Shown: piece by piece, positions 12,476-26,165 of the stretch
Layout of the letters: each line of letters starts with the position of its first letter
How positions within the stretch are numbered: the first letter of the stretch is position 1
Source: Lumbricus rubellus
Taxonomy: Eukaryota; Annelida; Clitellata; Crassiclitellata; Lumbricidae
DNA length: 64,000 bases
Direction: 5' to 3'
Assembly: GCA_945859605.1 (NCBI GenBank)
Contig: OX243811.1
Coordinates: 53,131,398 to 53,195,397 of the forward strand
The notes under the pieces: generated by a model
The model's input: only the letters and a program-made list of their open reading frames with translations
What the model was told of the DNA's origin: nothing
The model's database searches: none
Made by a program: the position numbers and the translations under genes

Positions 12476-14574
12476 AGTAATTATAGATTCGTTCACAAAG
12501 CTCCATCCATGCACTTTTTAAGGAACCGTTGATCAACGCGATTATTATACACAAAAGTGGGTCTTGAAACTCTAATAGCATTTGACTCCGATTTGTCGTA
12601 GTTCAGTATGCGTATATTATACAACCATAAACAAAGATCAGATTTTCATTGTGTACTGTCATCAGATTCACTTCTACCTGGAATTAAGTTTTTAAATGTA
12701 TAGCTGTATAGGCCTACAGTGTATGGTGTATAATCGTACCAGTTCATAATTTTACTGAGGACTAAACATTTGTAGGTTATCCGTGCAAAGAAGTTTCTTT
12801 TACAGATTTCATTAAAAAATTTATCAAAAAGCCAGAAATACTAGCATCCTTAGCTCATTTAAAAACTATATTAGTGGGCGATATGCATGCACAAAGGAAG
12901 ATTTGAGCTTTGTGAACGAATTCTTCACCGGGATATTCTTGTTTTGTTCACGCTTATTTATTGCATTACAGAAATGAATAATTCCCATCGCATGTGACAT
13001 TGACGCCACTTTATGCCAGAGTGATGTTGTCAACGAAGCTGAGATTGGTTTGTTTCAGATCCGCACTGCAAACACGCGACTGGCATATTGTGTAGTTTGA
13101 TGCAATTTTCAGAAAAAGATTAGCCTATATGCCTAAACAGCCTATAGGCCTAAACAGAAGAAAAGTAGTCTCTGAAACCAGAGTTTCGATTGACGGCTGT
13201 GTGAAATGTGAGGCTGTTTTATAGATGGTGAATCACAAGATTTACCATTATTATGTCACATTTTCACTCCAGCAATCCTTATTGTCGTCTTTAAAGATTT
13301 TTTAAAAACTTTTTTCCTTTGCATATCAAGATATGGCCATAATTTTCAATAGACAAAACTTCTCGGGATCACCTTCACACGAATACGCCCACGATTTAAC
13401 CGGAAATGTCTGTGTGAATTACCACATTTAATATAGGCGCCACATATGGAGCTGTTTTAATGTAGAGTATCTTTTTATAAGTCCGCTGAATATTACACTC
13501 CAGCTCACAAAAAAGTCATTTCCGAAGTTCCAAGTAATGAAGCGTCATTTTATTTCGTGAAAAGAGAAGCGACGCCATAAAAGTGCAACGAACTCACATG
13601 CAATTCAATTATCGCGAGCAGTCTATCTATGCCTATAAGAAAATTGCCTGCTAAAGAGGATCCATGAATAATAATTCTGCGGCTGTGGTAAGCCTATATA
13701 GTCGGCGTGGCACTTAAAAAGAATTTATTCAGAACGCAGTTAATGACATTGGCTAGGTAATGACGAACAATGTAGTATATAATTATTATCACTGTGATTT
13801 AGGTTACGTTTGTATTCTATAAATTCTCTTTCGTGCTTCTATCTATGGTCTAGGCTACTTATATTTGAAGGTAATTTTAAGATGGGATTTTAGGAAATTG
13901 AGTCATTTCAATACATCGATGATTTATAAAATAAAGTCCAAGTCCAACGTACAGATAAACATATAGATATTTATTTAACTTCAGCGAATGTCTTTTGTGG
14001 AAAGACTGTAGTGTAGACCTAGGCAGACCCATAAATTCTTTGGAAGGGGGGGGATGGGGGGAAGTGAGGGTGGGGAAGTAAGGGATTGACCTGAAACTGG
14101 TTAAATCCTCAAATTCCCGGGCAGCGCCGGGTACCCCAGCTAGTAGGCTAAGTACATAAAAATGCGGATAGCAATTGGTCAATTAAGGATATTCTAAATG
14201 TTATCATTAGAAGTTATTGGTACAATGTAAACGTAATGCCGACCGTTGTAGAGCAACCAGCCGCACACCTTTCAGCGAACAGTCAGCAATAAACAGAAAA
14301 ATGACCTATTCAAACTAGCATAAAGCTGAGTTCCTATGTCAGGGCCATCAAAAGAACTTGCTGGTATTTTCAACGACGAAAGTGACAGACTGAGTAATGT
14401 CTGAATACTGGTGCAAATCTGGGTGATGCAGTCAGACCTTTCGCTTACTCGTTGCCTTTTGTGAACTTCTGTTTATTTCACATAACAACGGTGCAAGTCT
14501 CCTGTGTAGGCTACTTGCATTGTCGTCCTGACAATGCCGATGTCACGAAATAAAAAAAATCCCCGTATTAAATG
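12476..14574. other. 2.1 kb without a recognisable gene
   Basis: AT-rich sequence with TAGGCCTA sites near 12711 and 13145. A GC-rich word at 14116-14137 (containing CCCGGGCAGCGCCGGGTACC) stands out and may be the end of an unrecognised repeat. A G-rich patch lies at 14045-14080. Confidence 0.4.
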
Positions 14575-15092
14575 GGGGGAATCATAGGCGTACGAGGCGG
14601 GGGTGCAGGGGGGGCAATTGCCCCCCCAGATTCGGGCAAGTTTGGTGGTTTTTCGGGCAAACACAGACCCAAACGACTAAAAAAAAAAAAAAAAAAAAAG
14701 GTCGTTAACTTTCGGGCAAGTCTGGTTTTTCGGGCAAAAATAGTGGCGGACGACTAAAAAAAAAAAAAAAAAAAAAAAAAGGTCGTCAACTTTCGGGCAA
14801 GTCTGGTTTTTCGGGCAAAAATAATGGCGGACAACTAAAAAAAAAAAAAAAAAAAAAGGTCGTCAACTTTCGGGCAAGTCTGGTTTTTCGGGCAGAAATT
14901 GCGGCGAACGACTATAAAAAAAAAAAAAAAAAAAAAAAAAAAGGTCGTCAACTTTCGGGCAAGTCTGGTTTTTCGGGCAAAAATAGTCGCGGACGACTAA
15001 AAAAAAACTTTTTGGCCGGATAAATTTTTCGGGCAGAACTTCAATTTTTGCCCCCCCACTTCTGAAACCTCCCGTACGCCTATGGGGGGAAT
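14575..15092. mobile_element. Poly(A)-segmented MITE, copy 1, with 8-bp target duplication
   Basis: The element spans 14583-15084. It begins CATAGGCGTACG and ends CGTACGCCTATG, and it is flanked by a perfect 8-bp duplication GGGGGAAT at 14575-14582 and 15085-15092. The inside is a ladder of five similar segments, each starting near TTCGGGCAAGT (about 14633, 14711, 14791, 14870, 14956), separated by runs of roughly 10-28 A. Each A run is bordered by ACGACT and GGTCGT, a short inverted repeat. There is no transposase. The 8-bp duplication and CA-starting termini suggest a hAT-type helper. The copy at 38112-38466 is the same family with fewer segments. Confidence 0.9.
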
Positions 15093-15539
15093 AGAATGTT
15101 AGAATATCCCGTGACACCACCGGCTAACAATTTAAAACTGAACATCGCTAACATCAGCTCCTGAAACCTCAGAAATTGGTTAAATCAAAATCCTTGACAT
15201 ATTCAGTTTTGGAGAATTTTAAACCTAACGCACAGTCTAGCAGGCATTTGCATGCAGCCACTTCAGACATTATTAGCCATAAGCTTAAAATATTCTATGT
15301 GTCCGGAGGACTTTGATCGGTCAGCGAGGAGGAGATACTAAACGGTCGAGATTTGGACGACAGAGACCGGAGTTGATTAGTTCTGGCGTCGATGTCACTA
15401 CACGCGATGATAAATGACCAGTCAGACCCATCCCTGTGCACTGTGCAGTGTGCACTGTGCAGTGCTGCAGTCGTCCAAGCATACTCAGTCAGCTGTGCGT
15501 TATTTTCTATGAAAACATCGACTTTATAATGTTTGAATA
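15093..15539. other. No gene seen
   Basis: Mixed sequence between the MITE and a CT tract. A small run of GTGCA-type repeats (about 15436-15465) is present. No coding signal. Confidence 0.4.
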
Positions 15540-15930
15540 GGTTTTCTTCTGTCTCTGCCTTTGCCCCCGTCCCTGTCCCTTTCTCTGTTTTTGTTTGTCT
15601 TTCTGTCTGCCTGTCTGTGTGTCTCTCTCTGATACTCTCTGTATCTGCATCTGTCTCTATCTCTGTCTCTGTCTCTGTCTTTGTCTCTGTCTTTGGCTCT
15701 CTGTCTCTTTATCTGTCTTTGTCTCTGTTCCTCTCTGTCTGTCTATTGTCTGTCTCTTTTTTTCTCTCTTTCTTTATCTCTTTTCCCCACTCGATCTCCC
15801 TCTTTTTCTTCCTCCCTCCCAACCTCTTTCTTTCTCTCTCTCTCTCCCTCTTTCTTTCCTGCTCTCTCTCTCTCTCATTCTCTCCCTCTCCCCATCTCCC
15901 ATCTCCCTCCCTCTCCTTCTCTCATTGCTC
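15540..15930. repeat. CT-rich low-complexity tract (TCTG/TCTC)
   Basis: A long pyrimidine tract built of TCTG, TCTC and CTCC words. Open frames of up to 269 codons run through it in two forward frames and one reverse frame; Leu-Ser-Val-Ser repeats show they are artefacts. Confidence 0.9.
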
Positions 15931-16208
15931 ATTTCACAACGCACGACTCTATTATTTAAAAGTGACACTACTATTAATTATCGACGAGAGACTCCTGCCC
16001 CAGAATATTGCCAAGGCCTGTTCATAAACTGGGACCATTCTTTTCAGGTCAGATGGGTCGCCGATTGCTGTAATCATTCTCCAAGCTACGAGGCATCTTT
16101 GTTTATGTATTCATATTCGTTACAACTCAAAGCACAGCACCATTTCTCAAATATTTACCCTCAGGTTGCAAGGCAAAAAACATACCCTCTACAGTCTACA
16201 CCACTGTG
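15931..16208. other. Spacer between CT and TG tracts
   Basis: About 280 bp of ordinary sequence linking two microsatellites. The open frames that cross it are only continuations of the repeat frames. Confidence 0.4.
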
Positions 16209-17445
<1,237 letters not shown>

Positions 17446-17969
17446 CAGGACAGTCTATCTCTCTGTATGTCTGTGCTTCTATATGTCTGCGTCTCTTTGT
17501 ATGTCTATATCTGCATGTATGTCTTTGTCTGTGTCTACGTCTGTTTGTGTCTGTCTGTGTCTTTCTGTGTCTGTCTGCATCTGTCTGTGTCTGTCTGTGT
17601 CTGACTGTGTATGTCTGTGTATGTCTGTGTCTGTCTGTGTCTGTCTGTGTCTGTCTGTGTCTGTCTGTATCTGTATGTGTCTGTATGAGTCGATGCTTTA
17701 TGCATGTCTGTATCTACGTAAGTATCTGCCTGTTTACGAGTCTGTCTCTGTCTCTTTTCGTTTATCTGTGTATTTGCTGTTGTCTCTGCAGGCATTGCAC
17801 GCATGCATGTATGTATGTACGCATGCATGTATGTATGTACGCATGCATGCATGTCTGTGTGTCGCTCTATCTGTATGCCCTTGTACATTTATACCTCTGT
17901 ATGCGTCTGTATGTCCGTCTCTTTGACCTGTTTTGTTCGTTTGCATAGTGGTCCATCTTCCCGTCTGGC

Positions 17970-18008
<39 letters not shown>

Positions 18009-18060
18009 GGGCCTGTTTGTCTGTCTATCTGTCTGCTTGTCTTTCTATTTTTTTTCTTTC
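17446..18060. repeat. TCTG/TGTA low-complexity block
   Basis: About 600 bp of TCTGTG, TCTG and GCATGTAT words. Part (17801-17860) is an alternating GCATGCATGTATGTAC pattern. Frames on both strands stay open only because of the repeat period. Confidence 0.9.
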
Positions 18061-18139
18061 TGCTAATAATAAAATGAGTCACGTCTCAAAATTCATCGTG
18101 ACGGTATCGACCAGAATAGTCTGTGAACGAGGTTAAGCC

Positions 18140-18380
18140 GCCACCATAGACGCGCGATCGCCAGAGGGAGAGAGAGACAACAGGAGCCTCACTGAGTTAT
18201 GACGTCATTGCAGCTGCTGTCATCGCAGCCATTGTTTAGCAGTGGAGTCGAGACTCTTCTTCGCTAGGCGGCGCTGCCTCAAAAGCCGAGCACCAGCCGG
18301 CGAGCGGCATCTGCACTGGCCTCCACCCTCGCTAGCTGAAGCAGCAGAGTATATATCATCACGCTGCGCCGAGAAATTGA
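18140..18380. promoter_or_regulatory. GC-richer patch with a CRE and TATA-like word
   Basis: This 240-bp patch is much richer in GC than its surroundings. It contains a perfect CRE palindrome TGACGTCA at 18200-18207 and a TATATA word near 18351. It could be a promoter or exon edge. No convincing open frame starts downstream, so the call is tentative. Confidence 0.15.
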
Positions 18381-18640
18381 ATTGATTAGTAGGCCTACAT
18401 GAAAGACACCAGCGCCACTGCTACGACCTGTCATTGGAACCCAGTGGTCGTCGGCAAAAACCAATCCTTTCGGCTGATTATGCCTTAATTGGTACATAGA
18501 AAGAATAAGAACATGTTTATGACATGTGCGTATGTAATGTATATAACAAAACATATTTTGCATCTATCGGTTGTAGTTTTATTGCTCGTGCATCTAGGTT
18601 ACGGTGTCATGGCAGCCATGAGCAAACTATGAGATAGGCT

Positions 18641-18990
18641 GGGCTGTACTCAAGGGTATAGGCTACACGGGTATACGGCGTACACTCACCTCCGGGAAAA
18701 AACTGTGTCGTATGCTCACCTCCTGAAAATCAGGATAAAGGCGGGTAAAAACCAAGGTACACGGATATATGCTAAATTCGGGTCAATTTTAGAAGCAAAC
18801 GACTAAAAAAAGGTCATGAGGTTTTTTGGGACGGAAAATTGACGACTTTTGGCGAAATTTCGGCGGATGACTAAAAAAGGGATCATCAGTTTTTTCAGAA
18901 AATTGGCGACTTTTACGAAAAAAATTTTGGCGGAACAATTTTACCGGCGGTAGCGTGTACTCACCTCAAAAGTTCTGAGTACAGCCCTTA
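18641..18990. mobile_element. Short TIR element related to the poly(A) MITE
   Basis: Termini GGGCTGTACTCA (18641-18652) and TGAGTACAGCCC (18976-18987) are inverted repeats. Near-identical words AGATAGGCT and AGATAGGTCT sit at the two flanks and may be a target duplication. Inside are CGACTAAAAAAAGGTCATGAG and ATGACTAAAAAAGGGATCAT, which echo the ACGACT-(A)n-GGTCGT pattern of the MITEs at 14583 and 38112 with far shorter A runs. No coding capacity. I infer shared ancestry of the interior with exchange of the ends. Confidence 0.6.
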
Positions 18991-19316
18991 AGATAGGTCT
19001 ACATTGAGCAAAACGTTTAGAAATTGCATTACAGTCTTTACGTCTGTATATATATATATACATGTATATATTCTTCTTCTTCTATTTTTCATTCTTATTC
19101 TCATTCTTAATAATAACCTAATAATATTTATGAGCAAGTAATTAGGTTTAGTAAGATATACCATTAAAGGTCCATTCATGTAGTCAACCGTCGCGATGCG
19201 ACGATGGCGACATGACATGACATGACAGATATACTTTTGCGGCAGAATTTCGGTTTAAATTGCTGCATCATCTTCTTCTATTGATCCATTCATCATAATA
19301 GACTACTATATATATA

Positions 19317-19361
<45 letters not shown>

Positions 19362-20267
19362 ATAGCCTATATATCCATTGATTCATTCATCACGATGAGC
19401 GAAGGCAATCGTCCGAATTCTTTCACCATGCAGCTTCCATAAATAAAGATTAAAGATGGTCGATCGATAAGAGACAATTATTATTGCAAGAATTGTTTCG
19501 GATTTGAGAATGTCTTCTGAACTTCTGAAGAAGATATGACGACCGAAGGCAATGCTTAATAATTCATGATAGGTCGGCACATGCATGATTTGCCGCTCAA
19601 TCTGTGCTTAAGAAGTTGTTTTCATTTCCATCGTGCAGTCCAAGGAGAGCAAGGCTGTTGGAAACAGTTTACTCACATACATGTACTCGAAGATATAAAA
19701 AAGCAGTAGGGCGATTAGACATTATAAGATAATGAGAATGGGTCCCTGGTTTTTGTGACTATTTGAAACACGATAGGCCTATAGAGATGGTTTGGAGTAA
19801 CCTCATTTTCCTTCCAATCTCTACACGACACAACTGCCGCAAGTCCGCAACTGGAACCTGTTTCCATTTTTCAAGATTGAAAGATCCTGGAATATTTCCA
19901 AATAGATGTCTTCAACGCTAAAGAGAAACTTTCGAAATATTCTGTAGCACACCGCATTACATTACTTTACATTTCATCGTCTTGTATAGCAATGGACCTT
20001 TCGCAAGTGCTCCATTCACATTATATACTGCACTGGATGACACTGAAACGTAATGCTCATGAATATGCAAGACTGTGAGAAATAGATCTATAGTCTGCTT
20101 CGGTTCAAGTGGCAAAGCTCGACGCTCTTAAGTGAGCGATGGTTACAATATACAGCAAGACACTCCACTCTGTGTCTGCCTTCTGAGATTGGTCTCTTCC
20201 GTTGAGTCATCTGCATAATATAGGATGAGACCAATCCATGTAGAATCGACGTAAGTGACCAACTGAT
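18991..20267. other. No gene; AT microsatellites inside
   Basis: Contains TA tracts near 19050-19070 and 19304-19372. Otherwise AT-rich with no coding signal or named repeat. Confidence 0.45.
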
Positions 20268-20362
20268 GGACTGAAAAGAGAGAGGGGAGAAAGAGACAAA
20301 CACAGAGTGAGAGGGAGAGGAATAGGGAGAGGGCGAGAGAAGACAGATATAGAGAGATGGAG
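20268..20362. repeat. Purine-rich GAGAGG tract
   Basis: GA-rich low-complexity stretch on the + strand. The minus-strand open frames across it are Leu-Ser-rich artefacts. Confidence 0.8.
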
Positions 20363-20737
20363 TAGAGAGAGCGAACATGCACTACGATCGACATGCACAA
20401 TTGCATACATAGTCTATATGCTCTGCTATGTATAATTTTATTATGATCTATACATAATTTTATATATAAGTCATTCAAGACCTTGCAAGAACAGCAGACA
20501 CATGCTTTTACCCCCAACTCCTATCTACCCACCCTTTAAGTCGCCGGAGATGAGTTAAGGGTCAAAGTAGTTTGAGTAGTTCTCAAGATGATGTTAAAGG
20601 CAATCTCATTCAGCTTTGAAATGAAAGAAAAATTATGTAATTCGTTACCATTGTGAACATGATTCATATTTACATAATCACAATGCCTTATACTTTTATT
20701 AAAGTGCACATACATGTATTACGCTAAACTGCAAAAT

Positions 20738-20900
20738 GACATAAACTACTCATGTAAGCACACAAATTAACATAGACTACTCATGTAAGCACACAAAATA
20801 ACATAGGCTACTCATGTAAGCACACAAATTAACATAGATTACTCATGTAAGCACACAGAATAACATAGAATACTCATGTAAGCACACAAAATAACATTCG
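20738..20900. repeat. 31-bp minisatellite, five copies
   Basis: Five tandem units of 31 bp sharing the core ACTCATGTAAGCACACAAA, starting at 20748, with a partial copy before. Units differ at a few positions, so the array is older than those at 1261 and 8910. Confidence 0.9.
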
Positions 20901-23181
20901 TTCTCAGCACTCATACATGTAGGCTACAACAAAAACGACTCGAAGACGTATCAGCGCAATAGAAATAGGTAAGTGAATGAGTAGGCTATATTCTTTACGA
21001 CCCAATTGCTAAAATGGACTTTAATGTGCAGGAATCTATCTGACATTGTTCAAAAGTATACGGCATGTATATACCAACAATAATAAAAGAAATTAAAAAG
21101 ATGGCATAAAGATTAGCAAACAGAATCGTCGCCAATTCCTCTCAAAACCTGTCTGTTTCATCGTATTATTACCTCGGAGTGCAGGCGATGAATAACTGCT
21201 ACTGCGAGAGGAGCTTTATGCATCCAAATGCATTCAATTAATGCAATAAATTTTATATGGATACGTAAGAAGGTCTACCAACAAGAAGTAGGCTAATGCA
21301 AACAGATATATAATTATAATAGTGCATCATACTTCAATCTACAAAGCAACTTAAGGTAGGCCTAAGCATAATTAATTATTAAAATATAAACCATCTACAA
21401 AATAACATAAAAAAATAAGACACAGCACAGCACAATAGACCTACAATTCAATGTAATGCGGTACAATTACATTAAAAACCACTTCAATATTAAACGTGAA
21501 AAGCGTCATGATAAAACTCTTTTCACTATATACAGTGGACCCTGTGTTCGCTTAAGTCAGCGCTCGTGTATAAGCTGGTGCCCGCGCTTGGCTTTCGAGT
21601 AGGCTAGCTTTTTAGAAATTTGGAGATTACGATCAAGATTACGAAGTCTTAAACAGCTCTGCGAAGAAAGACTTCAGCGAGATAGGTCATGCATGTAACT
21701 GTTGTAACACAAAAATAATAAAATACTCGTTGCCCTTTCTAACCACGAGTGCGACTATAACAAAAGCGCTGAGTCTTATTATATACAGTGTTATACACTG
21801 ATTACTGACCTACATGTATGTTGATCACGTGACTCTGTGGACGTGTTACTGGAGATTTTTTTATAACCATGAAAAAATATACACTAAGCTTACAAGGTCA
21901 CACAGGCATATAGAAAGACAGCAACTGTCAGCAAGGCAATAGGATCATGACAACAAACGTCCACGCAGTTATTTTAAGTGCACTTATAGCCTTGAGATCG
22001 GTCAGAGTTAGACCCACTAATCTTGCATATTTTTACAATATCGACCTGCGGGATAGTTTCATAAATATTCAAACAATGCAAAACGCTTACATTTAACGAA
22101 TATATATATATATATATATATAGGTCTATAATATATATTCGTTTAATGAAAAATCCGGTGGCACACCACACACGGGTGCAAAAAGGAAATGATAATGATA
22201 ATAGCATTTTCAGTACCAATTTAGTGCCGGAATGTATACATTTCCGTCAGTAATGTCATGAGCAATTAAAGATAGGCCTATAGCCTACAGCATACGCCTA
22301 AAGTATAGTAGGCCTATCGGTTTCGACGGTTTGGAAATTTGTAGTTTACGATTACGATAACTGCTTACTAATGATGCTGTTCAAAGATTTCTAGATTCGC
22401 CCGATTGTGAGCAGGTTTATGTTTGTTTGAATTATGTCAAATTTTAAAGTGCAAAACAAGTTTCGCAGCGCTGATACATTTTATTATAATTACCATTCCT
22501 CCTGAATGTCATCCAATGTCAAACTGTGAACAATGAAACAGTCATAAAATTCCTATGGAAGGTATTTCAATAGCAGGCGATTTGAAAGTCGTTCATAAAT
22601 TACATTGGGGACTTGTCGCGAATTGTTAGACTTTACTTCTAACCCAATCCATAATAGTGTAGATCTATCTGTATTTATTTATTTATTTCGAGATGCTTTT
22701 ATTTACGCACTTAGTCTAGTGTTTAGTGCTTTAGTTTCGATCCCCGTTGTATGTATATATATATATATAATTATATACATTACATGCCTATAATTATGGA
22801 TTACGACGGAGACGCGCTGCGCCTAAATGCAATTATTTATGTCAATCTGTAGATGCAAAAGAAATTAACGGCCTTTCAGGGCGTGACAGCGAAACCATAG
22901 CCAGCGAGATTAGAAGCACACGCGGTGAATGATTGCTTGTTTCTGGCTTTCTTTATGACGCGTCCTCGAATTAAAAGGACTCGACGAACGTCCGTCTGAT
23001 ACATTCGCCAATCACGTGCGTCATGTTTTGTGGACGGGATTCGAATCCATCATGACGTCGGGACCAACTGAACCGATTGGTTTCGATTGACCAGTGATCG
23101 ATATGGAATAATTATTGCCGATGGCATGGAGGACAGTGTAGGCGGATATTCAGCGTTGGCACGCAACAGTCTCTCTTGGCC
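20901..23181. other. 2.3 kb without a recognisable gene
   Basis: AT-rich sequence with TAGGCCTA sites near 21357, 22274 and 22309 and a TACATGTA site near 21815. A word CAGTGGACCCTGTG at about 21534 resembles ends of some Tc1/pogo-type MITEs, but no matching right end was found. A hairpin at 22091-22148 is listed separately. Confidence 0.4.
22091..22148. repeat. AT-rich hairpin with 18-bp arms
   Basis: CATTTAACGAATATATAT on the left pairs with ATATATATTCGTTTAATG on the right, with one mismatch and a short AT/GC loop containing TAGGTCTA. It could extrude as a cruciform. No function known. Confidence 0.65.
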
Positions 23182-23198
23182 GGGGGGGGGGGGGGGGG
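23182..23198. repeat. Homopolymer of 17 G
   Basis: A pure G run of 17, flanked by otherwise ordinary sequence. Such tracts are rare in AT-rich genomes and error-prone in sequencing, so the exact length is uncertain. Possible G-quadruplex. Confidence 0.9.
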
Positions 23199-24210
23199 AC
23201 AACACTGGCAGCTCAGCCGGTGACGCAATATTATTTTATCCGTCAAATCTCGTTGCTTTTACGAATGGCAATATTGTGAAAAGACAAAGAATGATATTGT
23301 AATCTGCATAGAAGAATAATTGCCAAAAATTTTACATCAACCACTTATTCAAAAGAGTAAGTCTTATTTCTTCAATTGTAATGCATTCTGCATCGATCAC
23401 TTAGGGAAGTCTTAGGCTACCGTACGGAATTACGGAAAGCAGCGTGCATGCAAAATTAACCAGATTGAAGTAGATACATCTGCAATGTTGATGACGATAA
23501 ACTGTAACAGAAATATAAGAGGTTTCCATATAGATTTTCCAATAAGCTTACATAAGTAAAAGTAGAGTATGAATGCTATAGGCCCTAATTTGATCAATAT
23601 CGTTTTTAATATTGGTGAAAAATACAAATTGTAGCACCTTCATCTTCGGAAAGTTATCCGAAACTGACATATTGAACTGTGATTCACCTGTTCAAAGCTT
23701 CGATTGACCGAAGTAAAGGTTAAGCAGAATAGCCTAATAATAATAATGATAATATTAATGACAAGAGCTTGTTAGGCCTATTATTTGGCTGACTATCCAA
23801 TGCTTTAGTACAAAACATCTCTCTGTGCCTCAACCGTGATGAATGAGACATAAAGAAGGTGGGCTTGATTTTTAACGAGAATGTTTCATTTCCAGAGAGT
23901 CGACTGATCTACGTTCTGCTGCAGTCCATTGAATGAGCGAATGCCATTAAGAAACAGGTGAACCATCCACCACCAGCAATTAGAACTCGACGTTGTCTTA
24001 AGATCCTATAATTACAGAAACGCATTAGACAGCAGAGCACATCGTATGTTTATGTCTCACTTTCGCTAACATCTAATCGGATCGCCATCGGTCGAGAGTA
24101 TAGTACGTTGACGGATGCATCAACTGCAAGAGAGAGAATCCTTTTTCTATAGACTAATACATGAGTTGATTCAGAGGCAAATGAGATGAGCGATGAAGAT
24201 GCCTGGCAAA
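23199..24210. other. No gene seen
   Basis: AT-rich DNA with one TAGGCCTA near 23774 and a short TAATAATGA tract near 23735. No coding or RNA signal. Confidence 0.4.
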
Positions 24211-24362
24211 AGACAGGAGGCAGAGGGCAGGAGGCAAGAAGCAGGAGGCAGGAGAAGGAGGCAGAGGGCAGGAGGTAAGAGACAGAGAGCAGGAGGCAGG
24301 ATACAGTAGGTAGGAGGCAGAGGGCATGGGGCAGGAGGCAGAAGGCAGAAGGCAGAAGGCAG
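24211..24362. repeat. Degenerate GGCAGA/GGCAGG minisatellite
   Basis: Purine-rich tandem words (CAGGAGGCAGAGGG and GGCAGAAGGCAG). On the minus strand this reads as Leu-Pro-Ser-Ala repeats in all three frames, a repeat artefact. The many GG pairs could support quadruplex structure. Confidence 0.85.
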
Positions 24363-25316
24363 TAGCCCTGGGGTACAGATTGTCTGTTTGCCAACCTGGT
24401 GAGACAAACAGCGAATCGCTCACATCGTAATTGCTAAATCAACGCACCGTATATTATAAGAAAACATTTGCATATAGCTTTTTGCCAACAAAATGGCTAA
24501 TGACTTCGTTGAGTTCCCTGTTTTTCAACATGGTACACATGAAAACACTGAATCTTCCGGATATTTGATGATTGTCTCCCAAAGGCAAGATGCAACTTCA
24601 ATTCTGAATGAAAATAATATTCAATCCGGAGTATAGTCTTGGGTTACCTTACAATTCTCCAATGAATGTCAGTACAAATCTCTTATCATCATGCATGATT
24701 ATTCTTATGGCCACCCTATTATTCGTGTGTATACGTTGTACGCACATATTTATGGCATTTATGTTTCCATGCATAGGATACATGTATGCATGTAAGATAT
24801 GTAAATATTTATGCATGTCTAGGCCATCCATGTCTGTATCTTTCACAATCGTAGGTTCCCAAACCTGCTCAACGGCAGAAGACTAAAGAGAGAGGTTCCA
24901 AACTGCTAAAACGCCACTTGGTTATAGATATTATACAGTCGTATATATGTAGACCTACGTGTATGATAATAATCATGTCTCCTTGTCCCATTATTTGCCA
25001 GTTCGCCAATTTGCTATTGCGAAAATGTCTTTAGGGCAACACTGCGCTAATTTAAAATTCAAAACAGCTTCTTTTTCCATGAACAAGACGCAGTTTGGTC
25101 ATGCTATAGGCTGCTGCTGGTATAGTTCCTGAAGGGTCATACTAGATGCTGCTCTGTACATTGGTAATTTTTCGACAACAGAGGACGACAGCAGCAGTCG
25201 ACATAAAGAGACCGCAATTCGTTGACAATCGGTTCTGATGAACAGTAGTCGATGAATAGCATATCAACCGTTCTTCTTCTTTTTACCAATTCAGTCTCTA
25301 CAGCAGAAGAAGCGAC
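24363..25316. other. No gene seen
   Basis: AT-rich sequence; open frames at 24608-24886 lack motifs. TACATGTA near 24779. Confidence 0.4.
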
Positions 25317-25345
25317 GCCGACGACGACGACGACGACGACGACGA
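25317..25345. repeat. ACG trinucleotide tract
   Basis: About nine ACG units in a row. Short frames across it (Arg, Asp or Thr runs) carry no other support. Confidence 0.85.
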
Positions 25346-25400
25346 CAGACCCAGAGGGCAAATAATCTCATGCATTCAAAGTATGCAGTCCTTTCCAATC

Positions 25401-25712
25401 CTACTCCTCCTCCTCCTCCTCGTCGTCGTCGTCCTCCTCCTCCTCGTCGTCGTCCTCCTCCTCCTTCTTCTACTCATACTCCTCCTCCTCCTACTCCTCC
25501 TTCTTCTCCTTCTACTCCTTCTACTTCTCCTTCTCCTACTCCTACTCTTCCTCCTTTTACTCCTCCTCCTCTTACTTCTCCTCCTCTTTCTACTCCTCCT
25601 TCTCCTCCTACTCCTCCTCCTCCTGCTACTCCCCTTTCTCCTCCTTCTACTCCTCCTCCTCCTCCTCCTCCTGCTACTCCTCTTTCTCCTCCTCCTCATT
25701 TACTTTCCTCCT
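25401..25712. repeat. TCC/TCG/TTC trinucleotide tract
   Basis: About 310 bp of CTCCTC, GTCGTC and TTCTAC words, open on both strands as poly-Leu, poly-Pro/Ser and Arg-rich frames. Simple repeat; strong purine/pyrimidine asymmetry could allow triplex formation. Confidence 0.9.
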
Positions 25713-25917
25713 CTTCCACTACCATCTATTCGCTCTAGTCTGTACGTGTACGAATCAGAGTCATGGCTAGCGATGATGATATTATCTGAATCGGATGCCT
25801 TCGGGATTATTCGTCCAATGACCGTTGTCGCCCACTCAAACTTCGTTCCGGTCAATTATTCCCACAGAAAATTGCCATCGATGTGTCGGCGCTAGAAACC
25901 CTCATTTCGCTGCCGTC
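25713..25917. other. Spacer between trinucleotide tracts
   Basis: About 200 bp of mixed-composition sequence with normal base balance, containing short open frames continuous with the flanking repeats. It could hide an exon, but I found no splice pair to support one. Confidence 0.3.
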
Positions 25918-26165
25918 CTCCTCCGCCTATTCCTCCTCCTCCTCCTTCTTCTTCTTCTTCTTCTTCTTCTTCTTCTTCTTCTTCTTCTTCTCCTTCTCCT
26001 CCTCCTCCTCTCCTTCTCCCTCCTCCGCCTTCTTTTCCTCTTTTGCTCCTCTTCCTCCTCCGCCTCCTCCGCCTCCTTCTCGTCCTCCTTCTTCTCTTTC
26101 TTTTACATTTCTCTTTCTCCTCCTCTCCTCCTTCTCATCCTCCTCATCCTGCTCCTCCTCCTCTT
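25918..26165. repeat. TTC/TCC trinucleotide tract
   Basis: A TTC run of about 45 bp is embedded in TCC-rich sequence. Frames such as poly-Phe, poly-Leu and minus-strand Glu/Lys are artefacts. Confidence 0.9.

Noticed and set aside
21534..21600. Left end of a pogo/Tc1 MITE (CAGTGGACCCTGTG)
   Set aside because: No matching inverted right end or convincing TA-flanked partner was found downstream.
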